DNA of 64,000 nt from NCBI RefSeq assembly GCF_040741455.2, contig NZ_CP160328.2:1488001-1552000 (forward strand), read 5' to 3'. Both the position numbers and the translations under genes were made by a program. Of this stretch, positions 11,001 to 20,373 are shown in pieces. Source of the stretch: Snodgrassella alvi. Its GTDB lineage: Bacteria > Pseudomonadota > Gammaproteobacteria > Burkholderiales > Neisseriaceae. Under the pieces are notes generated by a model. The model ran no database searches, was not told the DNA's origin, and saw only the letters and a program-made list of their open reading frames with translations. How positions within the stretch are numbered: position 1 is the first letter of the stretch; each line of letters starts with the position of its first letter.

Positions 11001-11850
11001 TAGACAGACTACCCAGCTGATTTTTGGTTACCTCATTCAGATTAGTAGACAAGCTGCTTAGCCCAGTTGAGGTGGAGTTAGATAATGTATACAGCTGGCT
11101 TCCATTTACTGCATCGGTAGAGTCTGCAGCAAGACGTCCGGCGCTAATATTGGTAATGCGCTGTGCAGAACCGTCACGACCAGCATCATAAGCTGAAAGT
11201 GAACCATTCCATTGCAAGGTATTAGCCTTCAGCGTCGTCAGATTTTGATTGGTGCTGCTTAAGCTAGCAGTTAAACCAGCCAAGCCTGTTGCTGTACTGC
11301 TACTCAGCGTGCTCAGATTGCTATTGGTACTGTTCAAGCCTGCCGCAGTTACCGTAGACAGACTATAGAATTGCCCGCCGTTAATAGCTTCAGTTGAAGC
11401 TGCATTGACTGCACCTGCACCGATGCCACTCAGTACTTTGGCTTCTCCATTTCGACTGGCATCGTACACACCCTTGCCTGCATTCCACAGCAGCGCATTG
11501 GCCTGCAGTGAAGATACACTAGCATTAGCTGCCTGTAATCCTTTATCCAAAATCTGTAGATTGGAAGAAGTCGTACTGGTTAGGCTGCTTAGACTGTTGT
11601 TGATGCCAGTAATGCTGTTTGTCGTTGTATCAGACAACTGATTCAGCGCATCTTTAGTGCTACTCAGGCCTGTTGTAAGTGTACTCAGGCTAGTGCCATA
11701 GGCAGTAGACAGTGTATTTAACGCTACATTAGTAGAGCTCAGACTTTGATTCAACGTATTGACACTGGCTGTTGTACTGGTGGACAAGTTATACATCTGA
11801 GCACCGTTTACAGCATCAGTAGAATTTGCAGCTATGGAACCTGCAGCTAC
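8023..11850 (-). repeat. Left arm of large inverted repeat (3' third of TAA1)
   Basis: The last ~3.8 kb of TAA1 matches the last ~3.8 kb of TAA2 (about 36600-40379) in opposite orientation. Some blocks, such as 11405-11790 here against 36660-37030, differ at only a handful of bases over several hundred, including synonymous sites. Other blocks within the arm are more diverged, so it is a mosaic, as expected from gene conversion. The outer boundary is approximate. Confidence 0.75.
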
Positions 11851-14800
11851 CTGAGTAATATTCTGTGCCTGACCTGTACCATGATCAGCTACGTAAGCAC
11901 CTTTAGTTTTATTCCACTGCAACGCATCTGCCTGCAATGAAGTGACATTACCATTAATCTTACTTAAGCCGGTAGAAAGGCTGCCGATATTATCGGTTAC
12001 CGTACTGAGGCTGTTAATCACAATGGTAGACAAACTACCAAGCTGATTTTTAGTCACTTCATTCAGATTAGTAGACAAACTGCTTAGTCCGGCTGAAGTG
12101 GAGCTAGACAATGTATACAACTGGCCACCGTTTACTGCATCGGTAGAATTCAGAGCTACCAAGCCCGCAGCTACATTAGTAATACGCTGCGCTGTGCCAC
12201 CATGTCCGGCATCATAAGCTGACAGCGAATTGTTCCAAAGTAGGGCATTATCTTGTAGAGCAGAAACTTTGGCTGTCGTGGAGCTAAGATCGGTATCTAG
12301 TTTATTCAGGCTGTTCGTTGTATTAGCAGTGAAAGTATCCAGTTTACTGCTAACAGTGCTAACACTATTACCTAATATAGTAGAAAGACTTGTATAGCGA
12401 TTATCTACCGTTGTTCTGATGCCGGTAGAAAGGTTGTACAACTGAGTACCATTAACTGCATCAGTTGAATCAGGAGCTACGTTGCCGGCAGCTACATTAG
12501 TGATTTTCTGTGGCTTATCTGTACCATGATCTGCACTATAGCTACCATTTTTCCACTGAAGAGCATCCTGCTGTAATCCAGCTACGGTACTAGTAGTTGA
12601 GCTCACAGTGCTGCTCAGGCGTCCTAGTGTAGTGGATGAACTATTGTACAAACTACTCAGACTATTTTGAGTAACAGTAGAAAGATTAGCAATATTGTTT
12701 GAAACACTTGTAGATAAGCCGCTCAGCCCAGTAGAAAAGCTAGAAGACAGAATAGCTACACTGTTTGATGTCGTAGAGGACAAGCTGTTGAAAGCATTCG
12801 ATACCGTAGTAGACAAGCTACTGAAAGTAGTGGAAGTACTAGTAGACAGATTGTTTAGTTTTTCCGGCCAAGACGTAGACAGGCTATCTAATGTCTGTTG
12901 GGCTGAATTCAAACCAGATGATAGTGAGCGAGATACATTTGCCAAGCTGGTAGAATATCCTGAGGAAGCACGATACAGTTGTGCGCCAGTAATCACATCA
13001 CTTGAATCTACTGTTTCAGCACCTTCTGCAACACGGGTAATTTTAGCTGGCTTGCCAGTAGCATGGCTAGCATCATAACCTGTCAGAGCAGAATTATACT
13101 GCAACGCGTTCTGCTGCAGCTGGCTTACTTTGCCACTAATCACCTCGGTAACAGTTGAAAGACTAGATACACCACCGGCTTTGACAATCGTGCTTAAAGA
13201 AGATGAAAAATTGTCAAATCCTGTGCTAACACTGTTTGAAAGGCTAGATATTTTGGTATTGGTTGTAAACAACTGGCCAGCAGTCGCTACATCACTGGAA
13301 TCCTGCGCAAGTGTACCTGCAGCAACATTGGTAATCTTACCTAAAGCACCTGCCGTACCATGACGGGCATCGTAGGCACCACCATTACCTAAACTATCAT
13401 TCCACAGCAATGCGTTCTGCTGCAATGTATTCACATTAGCGTTAGTTAATTTCAAGCTGCTGGAAGCAGTAGTAGATAATTCAGTTAGCCTGTTATTGGT
13501 ATCGTTCAAACCAGTTGAAAGGCTGGCCAGATTATTAGTATTCATCTCAGTTAGAGAAGAAGACAAGCTGCTTAAACCATTTACCACACTGTCTGAGATT
13601 GAGCTTATGCTACCAGACAGTTTGCTAACATTAGTATTGGTTGTAAACAACTGGCCACCAGTAACTACATCACTTGAATCTGCACTTAAAATGCCATCCT
13701 TAACATTAGTAATACGCTGATAGATACCATTATGACTTGCATCATAAGCACCTTGACCACCATTCAGATCCTTATTCCACAATAAGGTATTTTGCTGCAG
13801 CACACCAATATTGGAATTGGTAGTCTGAAGAGAAGTTGAGGTTGAGGTAGTCAGATCATTCAGTTTGATATTGGTTTTATTTAATTCGTCTTTCAAACCA
13901 GCAAGACTATTGTTGCTGATATCCTGAAGCGAACTAGATAATTCACCAAATGTAGTACTAACACTTCCAGACAAAGATGTAAGATTACTATTAGTGGTAA
14001 ACAGCTGACCACCAGTAACCACATCGCTGGAACCAGCTACGGCATTTCCATCCAAAACATTAGTAATCCGCTGAGCCTGTCCATTATGAGTAGCATCATA
14101 GGCTTTCAAATCACCATTCCACAGCAATGCATTTTGCTGCAGAGTTGAAAGGCTGGTATTGGTTGCAGTCAGCTTAGCGTCAAAACTACTAGACAAACTA
14201 CTGATTTTACTATCAGCAAAATTGTTCAAAGCTGTGGATATACTACTGATACCGGTTGAGGCTGATGATGAAATCGAACCAAGAGTATTAAAAGTACTGC
14301 TAGATATATCGCTCAAAGTACTATTAGTAGTATACAACTGGCCACCAGTGACTACGTCACTTGAATTAGCTCCTAAAGAGGCATCGGCCACATTAGTGAT
14401 TTTTTCTGATCCACCTATCGCACCGTGGCTAGCATCATAAGCACTGGCAGTACTATTCCATTGTAAAGCATTCTTCTGTAATGCTGCCACATTAGCACTG
14501 GTAGAAGCCAGATTATTATCCAAAGTTGTAGATAATGATCTTAGTCCAGATTTCAGTGAGTTATCCAGAGTATTAGTCAGATCGATCAAATTATTACTAG
14601 TGGCAGTAGATAATGTATTTAATCCAGTAGACATACTAGTAGACAAGCCACTGACTGCGGTATTGGTAGTATACAACTGGCCACCGGTAACAACATCGCT
14701 GGAGCCTGCTGTGGCACTACCATCAGCTACATTGGTAATTCTCTGTTTTTCATTTGTAGCACCATGACTGGCATCATAAGCATTTACAGTATTATTCCAC

Positions 14801-17800
14801 TGCAATGCATTCTGCTTTAATGAATTTAAATTAGTATTGGTTGTAGTCAGACTGTTTTCAGCAGCAGTAGAGAGAGAAGTCAAACCTGTAGACAGGGATT
14901 TATTCAGATTTGCTGAAATATTATCTAGACCGGTAGAAGCAGAACCAGATAAGCTTTGTAGTCCATTATTCAGTTTGTCAGTCAAACTACTAACACTAGT
15001 ATTGGTTGCAAATAGCTGCTTACCTGTAACCACATCACTTGAATCAGCGCTAAGTATGCCATCTGCTACATTAGTAATTCTCTGTGTGGTATTGGCCAAA
15101 CCATGGCTAGCATCATAAGCACCAATATCATTATTCCATTGCAAAGCATCTTTTTGCAAAGCTGAAATATTTGTATTGGCAGATTGCAGACCAGTACTGA
15201 GAATAGTAGACAGACTTTGTATTCCTTTTGCAGACAAGCCTTCTAATGAAGTAGATAAGCTGTTTAGACTTTCTACCGTAGAGCTAGAAAGCGTATACAA
15301 CTGTCTACCTGTTGCTACATCTGTTGAATTAGCTGCAAGTGTGCCATCCATTACATTGGTAATACGCTGATTTTCGCCACCATTTCTGGCACTGTATGCT
15401 TTATCAGCAACACTCCATTGCAAGGCATTTTTCTGCAGATTAGCAATATCTGCCTGACTATCACCTACTGCAGACGATAAGCTGCTGATTACAGACTTAG
15501 AAGAATTCTGTAATGCAGTATTCAGGCTACTTAAACTATTCGTAGTTGATAAAGACAATGTATCTAGAGTGGTATTAGTTGTGTATAACTGAGCGCCAAT
15601 AACCACTTCACTGGAATCTGCTGTCAGATCGCCGCCTGCTACCCCTGTAATCTTCTGAGCATTACCACTGCGGCTGGCATCATAAGCAGTTTTAGTTGAA
15701 TTCCACAAAAGCGCCTGATCTTTTACAGCAGTTAATTTAGTGCTGGTATCTGCCAGACTGGAATTAACTGTTGAAGTAGTACTCGCTAATTTGCCAGCCG
15801 TAACAGTGGAAAGACTATACAGCTGACCACCGTTAATCGCATCAGTGGAAGCCTGATCAGTACTACCTGCTTTAACATGAGTGATCTTCTGATCCACATC
15901 ACCATGTCTAGCATCATACGCACCTTCTTTCCACAGCAATGCATTACTCTGCAGCCCAGTAACACTATTACTAATAGTACCAGCTACCAGAGAAACTTTA
16001 TTAATATCTGCAGTGGTTGAAGAAATTATCTGATCTGAAAGCTGAGACAATCCAGTTGAAACACTACCGGATAAAACTGTCAGATTTGAATTAGTCGTAT
16101 ATAGCTGAGCACCATTGACAGCATCAGTAGAAGCGACAGATGTAATATCACCCGCGGCAACCTGAGTAATTTTTTGAGGGCTGCTGCCACGCAGGGCACT
16201 AAATGCTTTTAAGTTATCATCCCATTGTAAAGCATCAGATTTCAGATTTTTAATACCTGTAGAAGTAGAACTCTGCACGCTTGATAAGCTAGTGCTAACA
16301 TTACCCAGATTAGTGTTGATGTTAGACACTACATTATCCACACGGCTGGATAGTGCAGTAGATAAGGTAGTAATATTAGTATCAATACTGGTTGATAAAG
16401 AAGACAAATCAGCGTTTGCAGACTGTAGGTCTGAACTTGTTGTTGATGCTAAAGTACTGATACTTTTATTAGTGGTAAATAATTGTCCGCCAGTAACCAA
16501 ATCTGATGATGTAGCCTTGCTGATGTCACCAGCAGCAACGTTAGTTACCTTACGATTTGAACCTCCATAGCTGGCATCATAAACATCACCATTAAGCTGC
16601 AAAGCCACATCACTAAGATGGCCAATACTGTTTCCAGTAGCCACAGACAATGAAGAAATAGTCTTATTAGTGGTATCCAGTACTGTACCCACAGATGTAG
16701 ATAATGAGTCTCTTTTAGTATTTGCGTCCTGAATACTTTGGCTGGTTGAAGTAGACAACCGGCTGAGACTAGAATTAGTTGTAAACAACTGCCCACCGTT
16801 AACTACATCTGTAGATGTAGCTTTAGAAATATCGCCGGCTGCAATATTGGTAATTTTTTGTGCTTCACCATTACGGCTGGCATCATACATACCGTTTTTC
16901 AATTGCAGTGCATCAATATTCAGCTGGCTCAGACTAGTGGACGTACTGGTTACAAGAGTATTCAACTGATTTACAGAAGACGACAGCGTTGTGCTAACAG
17001 AAACTGAAGTTGAATTAAAATTGGCTACTGCACTACTGATGCTGCCCAATGAAGATGTGCTTAATGAAGCTAACTCTGTATTAGTAGCGTATAATTGTCC
17101 ACCGTTCACAGCATCTGTCGAACCCGGTGCAGTAATATCACCAGCACTAACATTAATGATTCTTGCTGTTTTTGCTCCACTGGCTGCATGAGATGCATCA
17201 TAAGCCAATTCTTTTGTATTCCATTGCAACGCATCTTCCTGAAGGTGCTTAATTCCCGTAGATGCTGAAGTATTCAAGGAAGTGATATCAGAATTTGCTT
17301 GATTAAAACGAGTGGTAATACTGTTTGTCAGATCAGTTAGATTACTTGTAGTTGTACTTATTGATGTAGAAGCAGATGCCAGAAAATCAGTTAAATTACT
17401 GTTTGTAGTTGACAATCCGGTTGATGTAGACGAAGAAAGTGAACTCAGACTGGTTGATGTGGACGTGCCCAGACTTTTAAGCTGAGCTACATTCACTGCA
17501 TCTGTATCTTGTGTACCAGCAGCAAGTCCAGTAATCTGTCGAGTCAAGCCCGAAGCAACGTCCCCAATTGCTACAGCATTTGCTGTACTGTTCCATACAG
17601 GTGAAGCTGTTGCAGCATCACGGGAGACACTTGTTGATGGATTATACCCAGCCACACCTTTTGAAGTAGAAGCGACAGAACCACTACCTAAAGCAATACT
17701 ATCATCAGATTTGGCAGAAGCACCCTGACCAATTGCTACGCCATTGGTACCACTTACCTGAGTATTATTACCCAATGCCAAAGCATTGGCTGCACTTACA

Positions 17801-19086
17801 TTAGCCGTATTACCAACAATCATTGCTCCAGTGGCTTGTGCAGAAACAGTATTACTGCTACCCAGAATTCTTATGTTATCAGCTTTACTAATTCCTTCTG
17901 GATCAGTCTGGATAGTATTTTTATTACCAAAAATACCAGTATTATCAGCGGCAATCGTACCGTTCTGATTACCAAAAGAATAAGTTCCTTCACCGTTGAC
18001 TATAGTTACACCGGTTGCAGCAGTAGTCTGGGTACCATCTGTACTGTTAAAGCCTGTAGTAGTACCGGAACCACCAATAGCTCCGGAACCTTTACCATTC
18101 ACCTGATTAGCTGAACCAATACTGATACTCTGCTCCGCATTTGCCTGAGCTGAATTACCGATGGCAAGAGCAGAATCTTTTTTGGCCTGAGACTGTACAC
18201 CTAAAGCCACCGTACCATCTGCGCTGGCTTGAGACATCAAACCAGCAGCCACACTACCCACGCCATCAGACGAAGCCACAGAGCCTAAAGCCACACTAGA
18301 TACACCAGTAGCCTGAGCGCCAATACCGAAGGCAACTGCCGCGCGTCCAGAGGCAAGAGCCGCTGTACCGATAGCCATTGCACCACCAGCTGTTGCCGTA
18401 GCATTGGTACCAAAAGCTACAGAATAATTACCTGATGCATAGGCACCACAACCAGAAACAAAAGAATATACACCATATGCTACAGGCATTTTACTTTTAG
18501 CACCGCCTGTTAATAATCCCTGCATACCGGAGGTGCCTGTAGTTGTAATACCGTCTGTGCTAGCATCTACAGAAGTGGTAGTTGTACCATAAGGAGTATA
18601 CTTGGTACCTACCCCATTATTTTGAAAAGTCTGATTCTGGGCAAACCGCAGGTATTCATCTAGAGCACTGATACTTGTGCCTGAAATAGTGCGGTTTGGA
18701 TCTCCTCTTCCTACAACTTCATCTGCACCACATGTATAAGGATAGGCAGCACTACCTGTAGCGTTAAGGTCATTAGCTCCATTAATTACCATAGAACCAT
18801 GACTGCCGTATGGATAGCTTTGGGGTGCACCGTCAGTACCTCTATTAGTTCCACCAACAATTGCTGCATTAGAAGCATACGCACTTGGAACAAATATTGA
18901 TAAATTTAAAACCGCAGTAATAACACCCAGTTTGGAAAGGATATTCAGTTTAGATTTACTGCCGCCTTTGTTGGCAGCAGGTAATAAGGAAACTGTATCA
19001 GACTTGGTTTTGCTTTTAGCTAGTTCGGAAGCAGCTACCCAAGTCTGGGTCGTTTCATTCCATATAGCACGATATATTTTATTCAA
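8023..19086 (-). CDS. Giant YadA-like trimeric autotransporter adhesin TAA1
   Basis: This is a type Vc secreted surface adhesin of 3687 aa. In order: an extended signal peptide region (YRAIWNETTQTWVAASELAK, 5-24), a hydrophobic signal segment (about 53-71, cleavage after SAYA), a unique N-terminal segment, and a YadA-type left-handed beta-roll head (about 200-510) built of SVALG/AIGxxAxA repeats. A neck (ITGLAAGTQDTDAVNVAQLK, 518-537) follows. The stalk of about 2900 aa is made of some 25 modules, each a Ser/Thr/Leu-rich segment plus an LQxNALQWN...ITNVAAG...STDAVNGGQLY neck-like block. A second short head (about 3460-3510), a last neck (about 3560-3582) and a ~85-aa YadA membrane anchor close it. 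I see only two cysteines, C119 and C213. It ends FKWSNN, three residues beyond the usual terminal aromatic. The start is a TTG with an AGGAG ribosome site, conserved in TAA2. The head suggests host or cell adhesion; the ligand is unknown. Confidence 0.95.
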   Translation of the reverse strand: MNKIYRAIWNETTQTWVAASELAKSKTKSDTVSLLPAANKGGSKSKLNILSKLGVITAVLNLSIFVPSAYASNAAIVGGTNRGTDGAPQSYPYGSHGSMVINGANDLNATGSAAYPYTCGADEVVGRGDPNRTISGTSISALDEYLRFAQNQTFQNNGVGTKYTPYGTTTTSVDASTDGITTTGTSGMQGLLTGGAKSKMPVAYGVYSFVSGCGAYASGNYSVAFGTNATATAGGAMAIGTAALASGRAAVAFGIGAQATGVSSVALGSVASSDGVGSVAAGLMSQASADGTVALGVQSQAKKDSALAIGNSAQANAEQSISIGSANQVNGKGSGAIGGSGTTTGFNSTDGTQTTAATGVTIVNGEGTYSFGNQNGTIAADNTGIFGNKNTIQTDPEGISKADNIRILGSSNTVSAQATGAMIVGNTANVSAANALALGNNTQVSGTNGVAIGQGASAKSDDSIALGSGSVASTSKGVAGYNPSTSVSRDAATASPVWNSTANAVAIGDVASGLTRQITGLAAGTQDTDAVNVAQLKSLGTSTSTSLSSLSSSTSTGLSTTNSNLTDFLASASTSISTTTSNLTDLTNSITTRFNQANSDITSLNTSASTGIKHLQEDALQWNTKELAYDASHAASGAKTARIINVSAGDITAPGSTDAVNGGQLYATNTELASLSTSSLGSISSAVANFNSTSVSVSTTLSSSVNQLNTLVTSTSTSLSQLNIDALQLKNGMYDASRNGEAQKITNIAAGDISKATSTDVVNGGQLFTTNSSLSRLSTSTSQSIQDANTKRDSLSTSVGTVLDTTNKTISSLSVATGNSIGHLSDVALQLNGDVYDASYGGSNRKVTNVAAGDISKATSSDLVTGGQLFTTNKSISTLASTTSSDLQSANADLSSLSTSIDTNITTLSTALSSRVDNVVSNINTNLGNVSTSLSSVQSSTSTGIKNLKSDALQWDDNLKAFSALRGSSPQKITQVAAGDITSVASTDAVNGAQLYTTNSNLTVLSGSVSTGLSQLSDQIISSTTADINKVSLVAGTISNSVTGLQSNALLWKEGAYDARHGDVDQKITHVKAGSTDQASTDAINGGQLYSLSTVTAGKLASTTSTVNSSLADTSTKLTAVKDQALLWNSTKTAYDASRSGNAQKITGVAGGDLTADSSEVVIGAQLYTTNTTLDTLSLSTTNSLSSLNTALQNSSKSVISSLSSAVGDSQADIANLQKNALQWSVADKAYSARNGGENQRITNVMDGTLAANSTDVATGRQLYTLSSSTVESLNSLSTSLEGLSAKGIQSLSTILSTGLQSANTNISALQKDALQWNNDIGAYDASHGLANTTQRITNVADGILSADSSDVVTGKQLFATNTSVSSLTDKLNNGLQSLSGSASTGLDNISANLNKSLSTGLTSLSTAAENSLTTTNTNLNSLKQNALQWNNTVNAYDASHGATNEKQRITNVADGSATAGSSDVVTGGQLYTTNTAVSGLSTSMSTGLNTLSTATSNNLIDLTNTLDNSLKSGLRSLSTTLDNNLASTSANVAALQKNALQWNSTASAYDASHGAIGGSEKITNVADASLGANSSDVVTGGQLYTTNSTLSDISSSTFNTLGSISSSASTGISSISTALNNFADSKISSLSSSFDAKLTATNTSLSTLQQNALLWNGDLKAYDATHNGQAQRITNVLDGNAVAGSSDVVTGGQLFTTNSNLTSLSGSVSTTFGELSSSLQDISNNSLAGLKDELNKTNIKLNDLTTSTSTSLQTTNSNIGVLQQNTLLWNKDLNGGQGAYDASHNGIYQRITNVKDGILSADSSDVVTGGQLFTTNTNVSKLSGSISSISDSVVNGLSSLSSSLTEMNTNNLASLSTGLNDTNNRLTELSTTASSSLKLTNANVNTLQQNALLWNDSLGNGGAYDARHGTAGALGKITNVAAGTLAQDSSDVATAGQLFTTNTKISSLSNSVSTGFDNFSSSLSTIVKAGGVSSLSTVTEVISGKVSQLQQNALQYNSALTGYDASHATGKPAKITRVAEGAETVDSSDVITGAQLYRASSGYSTSLANVSRSLSSGLNSAQQTLDSLSTSWPEKLNNLSTSTSTTFSSLSTTVSNAFNSLSSTTSNSVAILSSSFSTGLSGLSTSVSNNIANLSTVTQNSLSSLYNSSSTTLGRLSSTVSSTTSTVAGLQQDALQWKNGSYSADHGTDKPQKITNVAAGNVAPDSTDAVNGTQLYNLSTGIRTTVDNRYTSLSTILGNSVSTVSSKLDTFTANTTNSLNKLDTDLSSTTAKVSALQDNALLWNNSLSAYDAGHGGTAQRITNVAAGLVALNSTDAVNGGQLYTLSSSTSAGLSSLSTNLNEVTKNQLGSLSTIVINSLSTVTDNIGSLSTGLSKINGNVTSLQADALQWNKTKGAYVADHGTGQAQNITQVAAGSIAANSTDAVNGAQMYNLSTSTTASVNTLNQSLSSTNVALNTLSTAYGTSLSTLTTGLSSTKDALNQLSDTTTNSITGINNSLSSLTSTTSSNLQILDKGLQAANASVSSLQANALLWNAGKGVYDASRNGEAKVLSGIGAGAVNAASTEAINGGQFYSLSTVTAAGLNSTNSNLSTLSSSTATGLAGLTASLSSTNQNLTTLKANTLQWNGSLSAYDAGRDGSAQRITNISAGRLAADSTDAVNGSQLYTLSNSTSTGLSSLSTNLNEVTKNQLGSLSTIVTNSLSTVTENVSSLSTGLRETNTNVAALQQNALQWNSVSGAFDATRNGHAQKLTGIAGGDISAVSSDAINGAQMYSLSTLTQAGLSSSSTGLSSLSSVTSAGLSTVNERVDTLTSTTQLGLASASTGLTSLSSSTSTGLTSLTSSLSSTNQNLTTLQQNALQWNSSLTAYDASHGGGTAQRITNVAAGRVALDSTDAINGSQLFSLSGSTSTGLSSLSTNLNEVTKNQLGSLSTIVTDSLSTVIKSVSSLSTGLSDTNTNVGNLQKDALQWNNAVNAYDATRGGRAQNLTGIADGNISAGSSDAINGAQMYSLSTLTQAGLNSSSTGLSSLSSATSAGLTNVNNKVDTLTSTTQLGLASASTGLTSLSSSTSTGLTSLTSSLSSTNQNLTTLQQNALQWNSTLGAYDASHGSGTAQRITNVAAGRVAADSTDAVNGSQLYALSGSTSTGLNSLSTVVSSTVISGINSISNSMSTGYESLSRSLSTASDSLDRLATNTSTSLSSLSTSFGNTQKDVKELKDKSLQWSDDKNGFDAGRPNKLTRDFDGKYGKIINVADGLVDQDSHDAVNGGQLYTERSRLTSLSTSTSTGLSTITSILQDTPTGEMITNITNLTKNALQWNGTLGAYDASHGSGTAQRITNVAAGNLARGSLDAVNAGQLWDVKTDLDNLSTLVHSLPTGTVSDAQLNSLSTAISQVVGSQIASIASGLGTSYTPGSNAINPPKYDTSTPTGGNVTANNVADALQNIQNYGTKYAKINSAKAASIAQGADSIAVGGAAMASGSSAIAIGDSASAPAANGVALGSNAQVKQSGGVALGSGSVASTAAGKVGYIPVTATSQQAAAIRATRSTEGAVSVGDASKGVYRQITGVAAGTADTDAVNVAQLKGVNNQITNINKYVNQVNERVQRTERRAYSGTALAMALSGAYLPSLNAGEQAVGVGVGTYRGYTAVGANYKAMSNSGNIGWGAGVSTTGKEVGFNAGVGFKWSNN
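9791..11206 (-). repeat. Two-copy tandem repeat, ~708-bp period, inside TAA1
   Basis: Two adjacent units of about 708 bp (about 236 aa, two stalk modules each) are closely similar. The stretch from the LTSTTQLGLASASTGLTSLS block to LTTLQQNALQWN is almost identical in both DNA copies (about 9791-9960 and 10499-10668). Such arrays change copy number by slippage or unequal recombination, which would alter fibre length. TAA2 carries the equivalent pair. Confidence 0.8.
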
Positions 19087-19203
19087 TTGGTTTACTCCTG
19101 ATTAGAAATCATGCCGTCAAACAAAATTCTGGATAACTTAAAATAAAGTTAAAACTCAAGTTAAATCTTTAAGTAATATAACATAAATATTTGTTTGGAT
19201 GTA
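19084..19203 (-). promoter_or_regulatory. Promoter and leader of TAA1
   Basis: On the minus strand a -10-like TATATT (19175-19180) lies 17 bp after a weak -35-like TACATC (19198-19203), giving a leader of roughly 80 nt before the TTG start. The block ATTTATGTTATATTACTTAA is the same or nearly so upstream of TAA2, as is the AGGAGTAAACCAATTGAAT start region. This conservation in otherwise diverged AT-rich DNA supports function; the exact start of transcription is inferred. Confidence 0.5.
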
Positions 19204-19860
19204 GTAAACGAGACCGAATAGTATTTAACAGTATAAATTAAATTATTTTTATCGCTTTATGCAACATAATGAAAATAAAGATATTTTTATATATATCACT
19301 AAGTCTCATCAAACTAAGGACTGTTGAAATACTTTGTTTAAATGTTATTATTGTCTTATTCTAACCACAGTACCCTTGTTGTTAACACTTAATAATTACA
19401 TAAATTTAGAAAAACATTTATTCCAGGAAATGAATGTTTAAATGAGGGTAAGCAAATGAAATAAGAATGATATATTGATATTGTATTTTTAATTTTGTAA
19501 TTTATATTTATTCTTCTTTATTTAACCAATTAAAAACATGTATGTATTTGATAAGCTATCTTTTTAGATTACATAAATGTTATTTGTAGATGAAATGATT
19601 TACTCATATTATAAAGTCATTTTGATTGAGAAGAACTAAGCGATGAATCTGTAATTTCACATACATCAGAGAATCTTGATTTTATATAAATAACAATGAT
19701 AATTTCAATAATATAATTTGATAGTTATGATATTAAATAAAGTGAATTTCATTTCAAGCTTACTAAATATGAACTCTATTACCAAAAATATCTGTTGATG
19801 AAATTTTTAAAAGTTTCATCATAAATTTATTTAATTATCATATTTAAATATGTAAATTTC
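19204..19860. other. AT-rich gap without recognisable genes
   Basis: About 650 bases of very AT-rich sequence upstream of the TAA1 promoter. I see no coding frame with a credible start, no tRNA and no clear repeat. It may hold upstream control sites for the adhesin but none can be named. Confidence 0.4.
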
Positions 19861-19861
19861 C

Positions 19862-19879
19862 AAAAAAACCCGAATTGGG
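19862..19879 (-). terminator. Weak terminator after the roadblock-like gene
   Basis: On the minus strand a short hairpin CCCAATTCGGG is followed by seven T residues, 26 bases beyond the stop of the 119-aa gene. The stem is only 3-4 bp, so this is a modest prediction. Confidence 0.35.
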
Positions 19880-19904
19880 ATTAATATGAATTTACCAAAT
19901 AAAA

Positions 19905-20264
19905 TCAATGTTCCATTTCTTTTTCAACATCTATTAAAGCGCGACGTGACAAAGCCAAAGTAGCACGATTACTATCCAGTACAGAATATAAAAACAGGCT
20001 ACCTAATTTTTTTAGCGGTCGGATAAGATGATATTGATGTCCGACAGTAATAAGAATATCCTCAATTTCATCGTTCAATTCCAGCATCTGCATGGTTTTG
20101 ATTTTAGAGCGGATAACTTCTGTACTGCTGGCTGCGGCAATTTCCAAATCTATTTTATTGATGGCACTGCCAGCCATCAGCATACCATTATCATAATCAA
20201 CCACTGCAGCTGCTAGTGCACCTTCTACGTTTAACAATTGTGCTACCACAGCCTGATAGTTCAT
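19905..20264 (-). CDS. Roadblock/LC7-like small protein
   Basis: A 119-aa protein that resembles the roadblock/LC7 fold. It has an alpha-beta pattern with an N-terminal helix, then GALAAAVVDYDNGMLMAG, a middle helix rich in Lys and Met, and a strand containing EDILITVGHQYHLIRPL. In bacteria such proteins often serve as small-GTPase partners or scaffold-like sensors; no specific role can be assigned here. I chose the ATG at 20264, which has AGGATAAGAG in front, over a TTG five codons upstream. It follows lpxC on the same strand after about 110 bases and may be co-transcribed. Family assignment is by pattern only. Confidence 0.65.
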   Translation of the reverse strand: MNYQAVVAQLLNVEGALAAAVVDYDNGMLMAGSAINKIDLEIAAASSTEVIRSKIKTMQMLELNDEIEDILITVGHQYHLIRPLKKLGSLFLYSVLDSNRATLALSRRALIDVEKEMEH

Positions 20265-20373
20265 TCTCTTATCCTGCAAAAATTAGAAATTAGGCCAAAT
20301 TATATCAGTTATTGTATTCAAATTTTCTTACCCATTGCAACATATTCTTTAGCTGATTTTAAATTCAGTAGTT

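Noticed and set aside
9173-17968. Many open frames antisense to TAA1 (and likewise to TAA2, 31.4-40.1 kb)
   Set aside because: They arise from the repetitive, stop-poor Ser/Thr-rich coding sequence on the other strand, have no ribosome sites and repeat the same low-complexity peptides.
8023-19086. CRISPR array or non-coding satellite suggested by the regular repeats
   Set aside because: The repeats are coding, in frame, and encode YadA neck and stalk modules; there are no short identical repeats with unique spacers.
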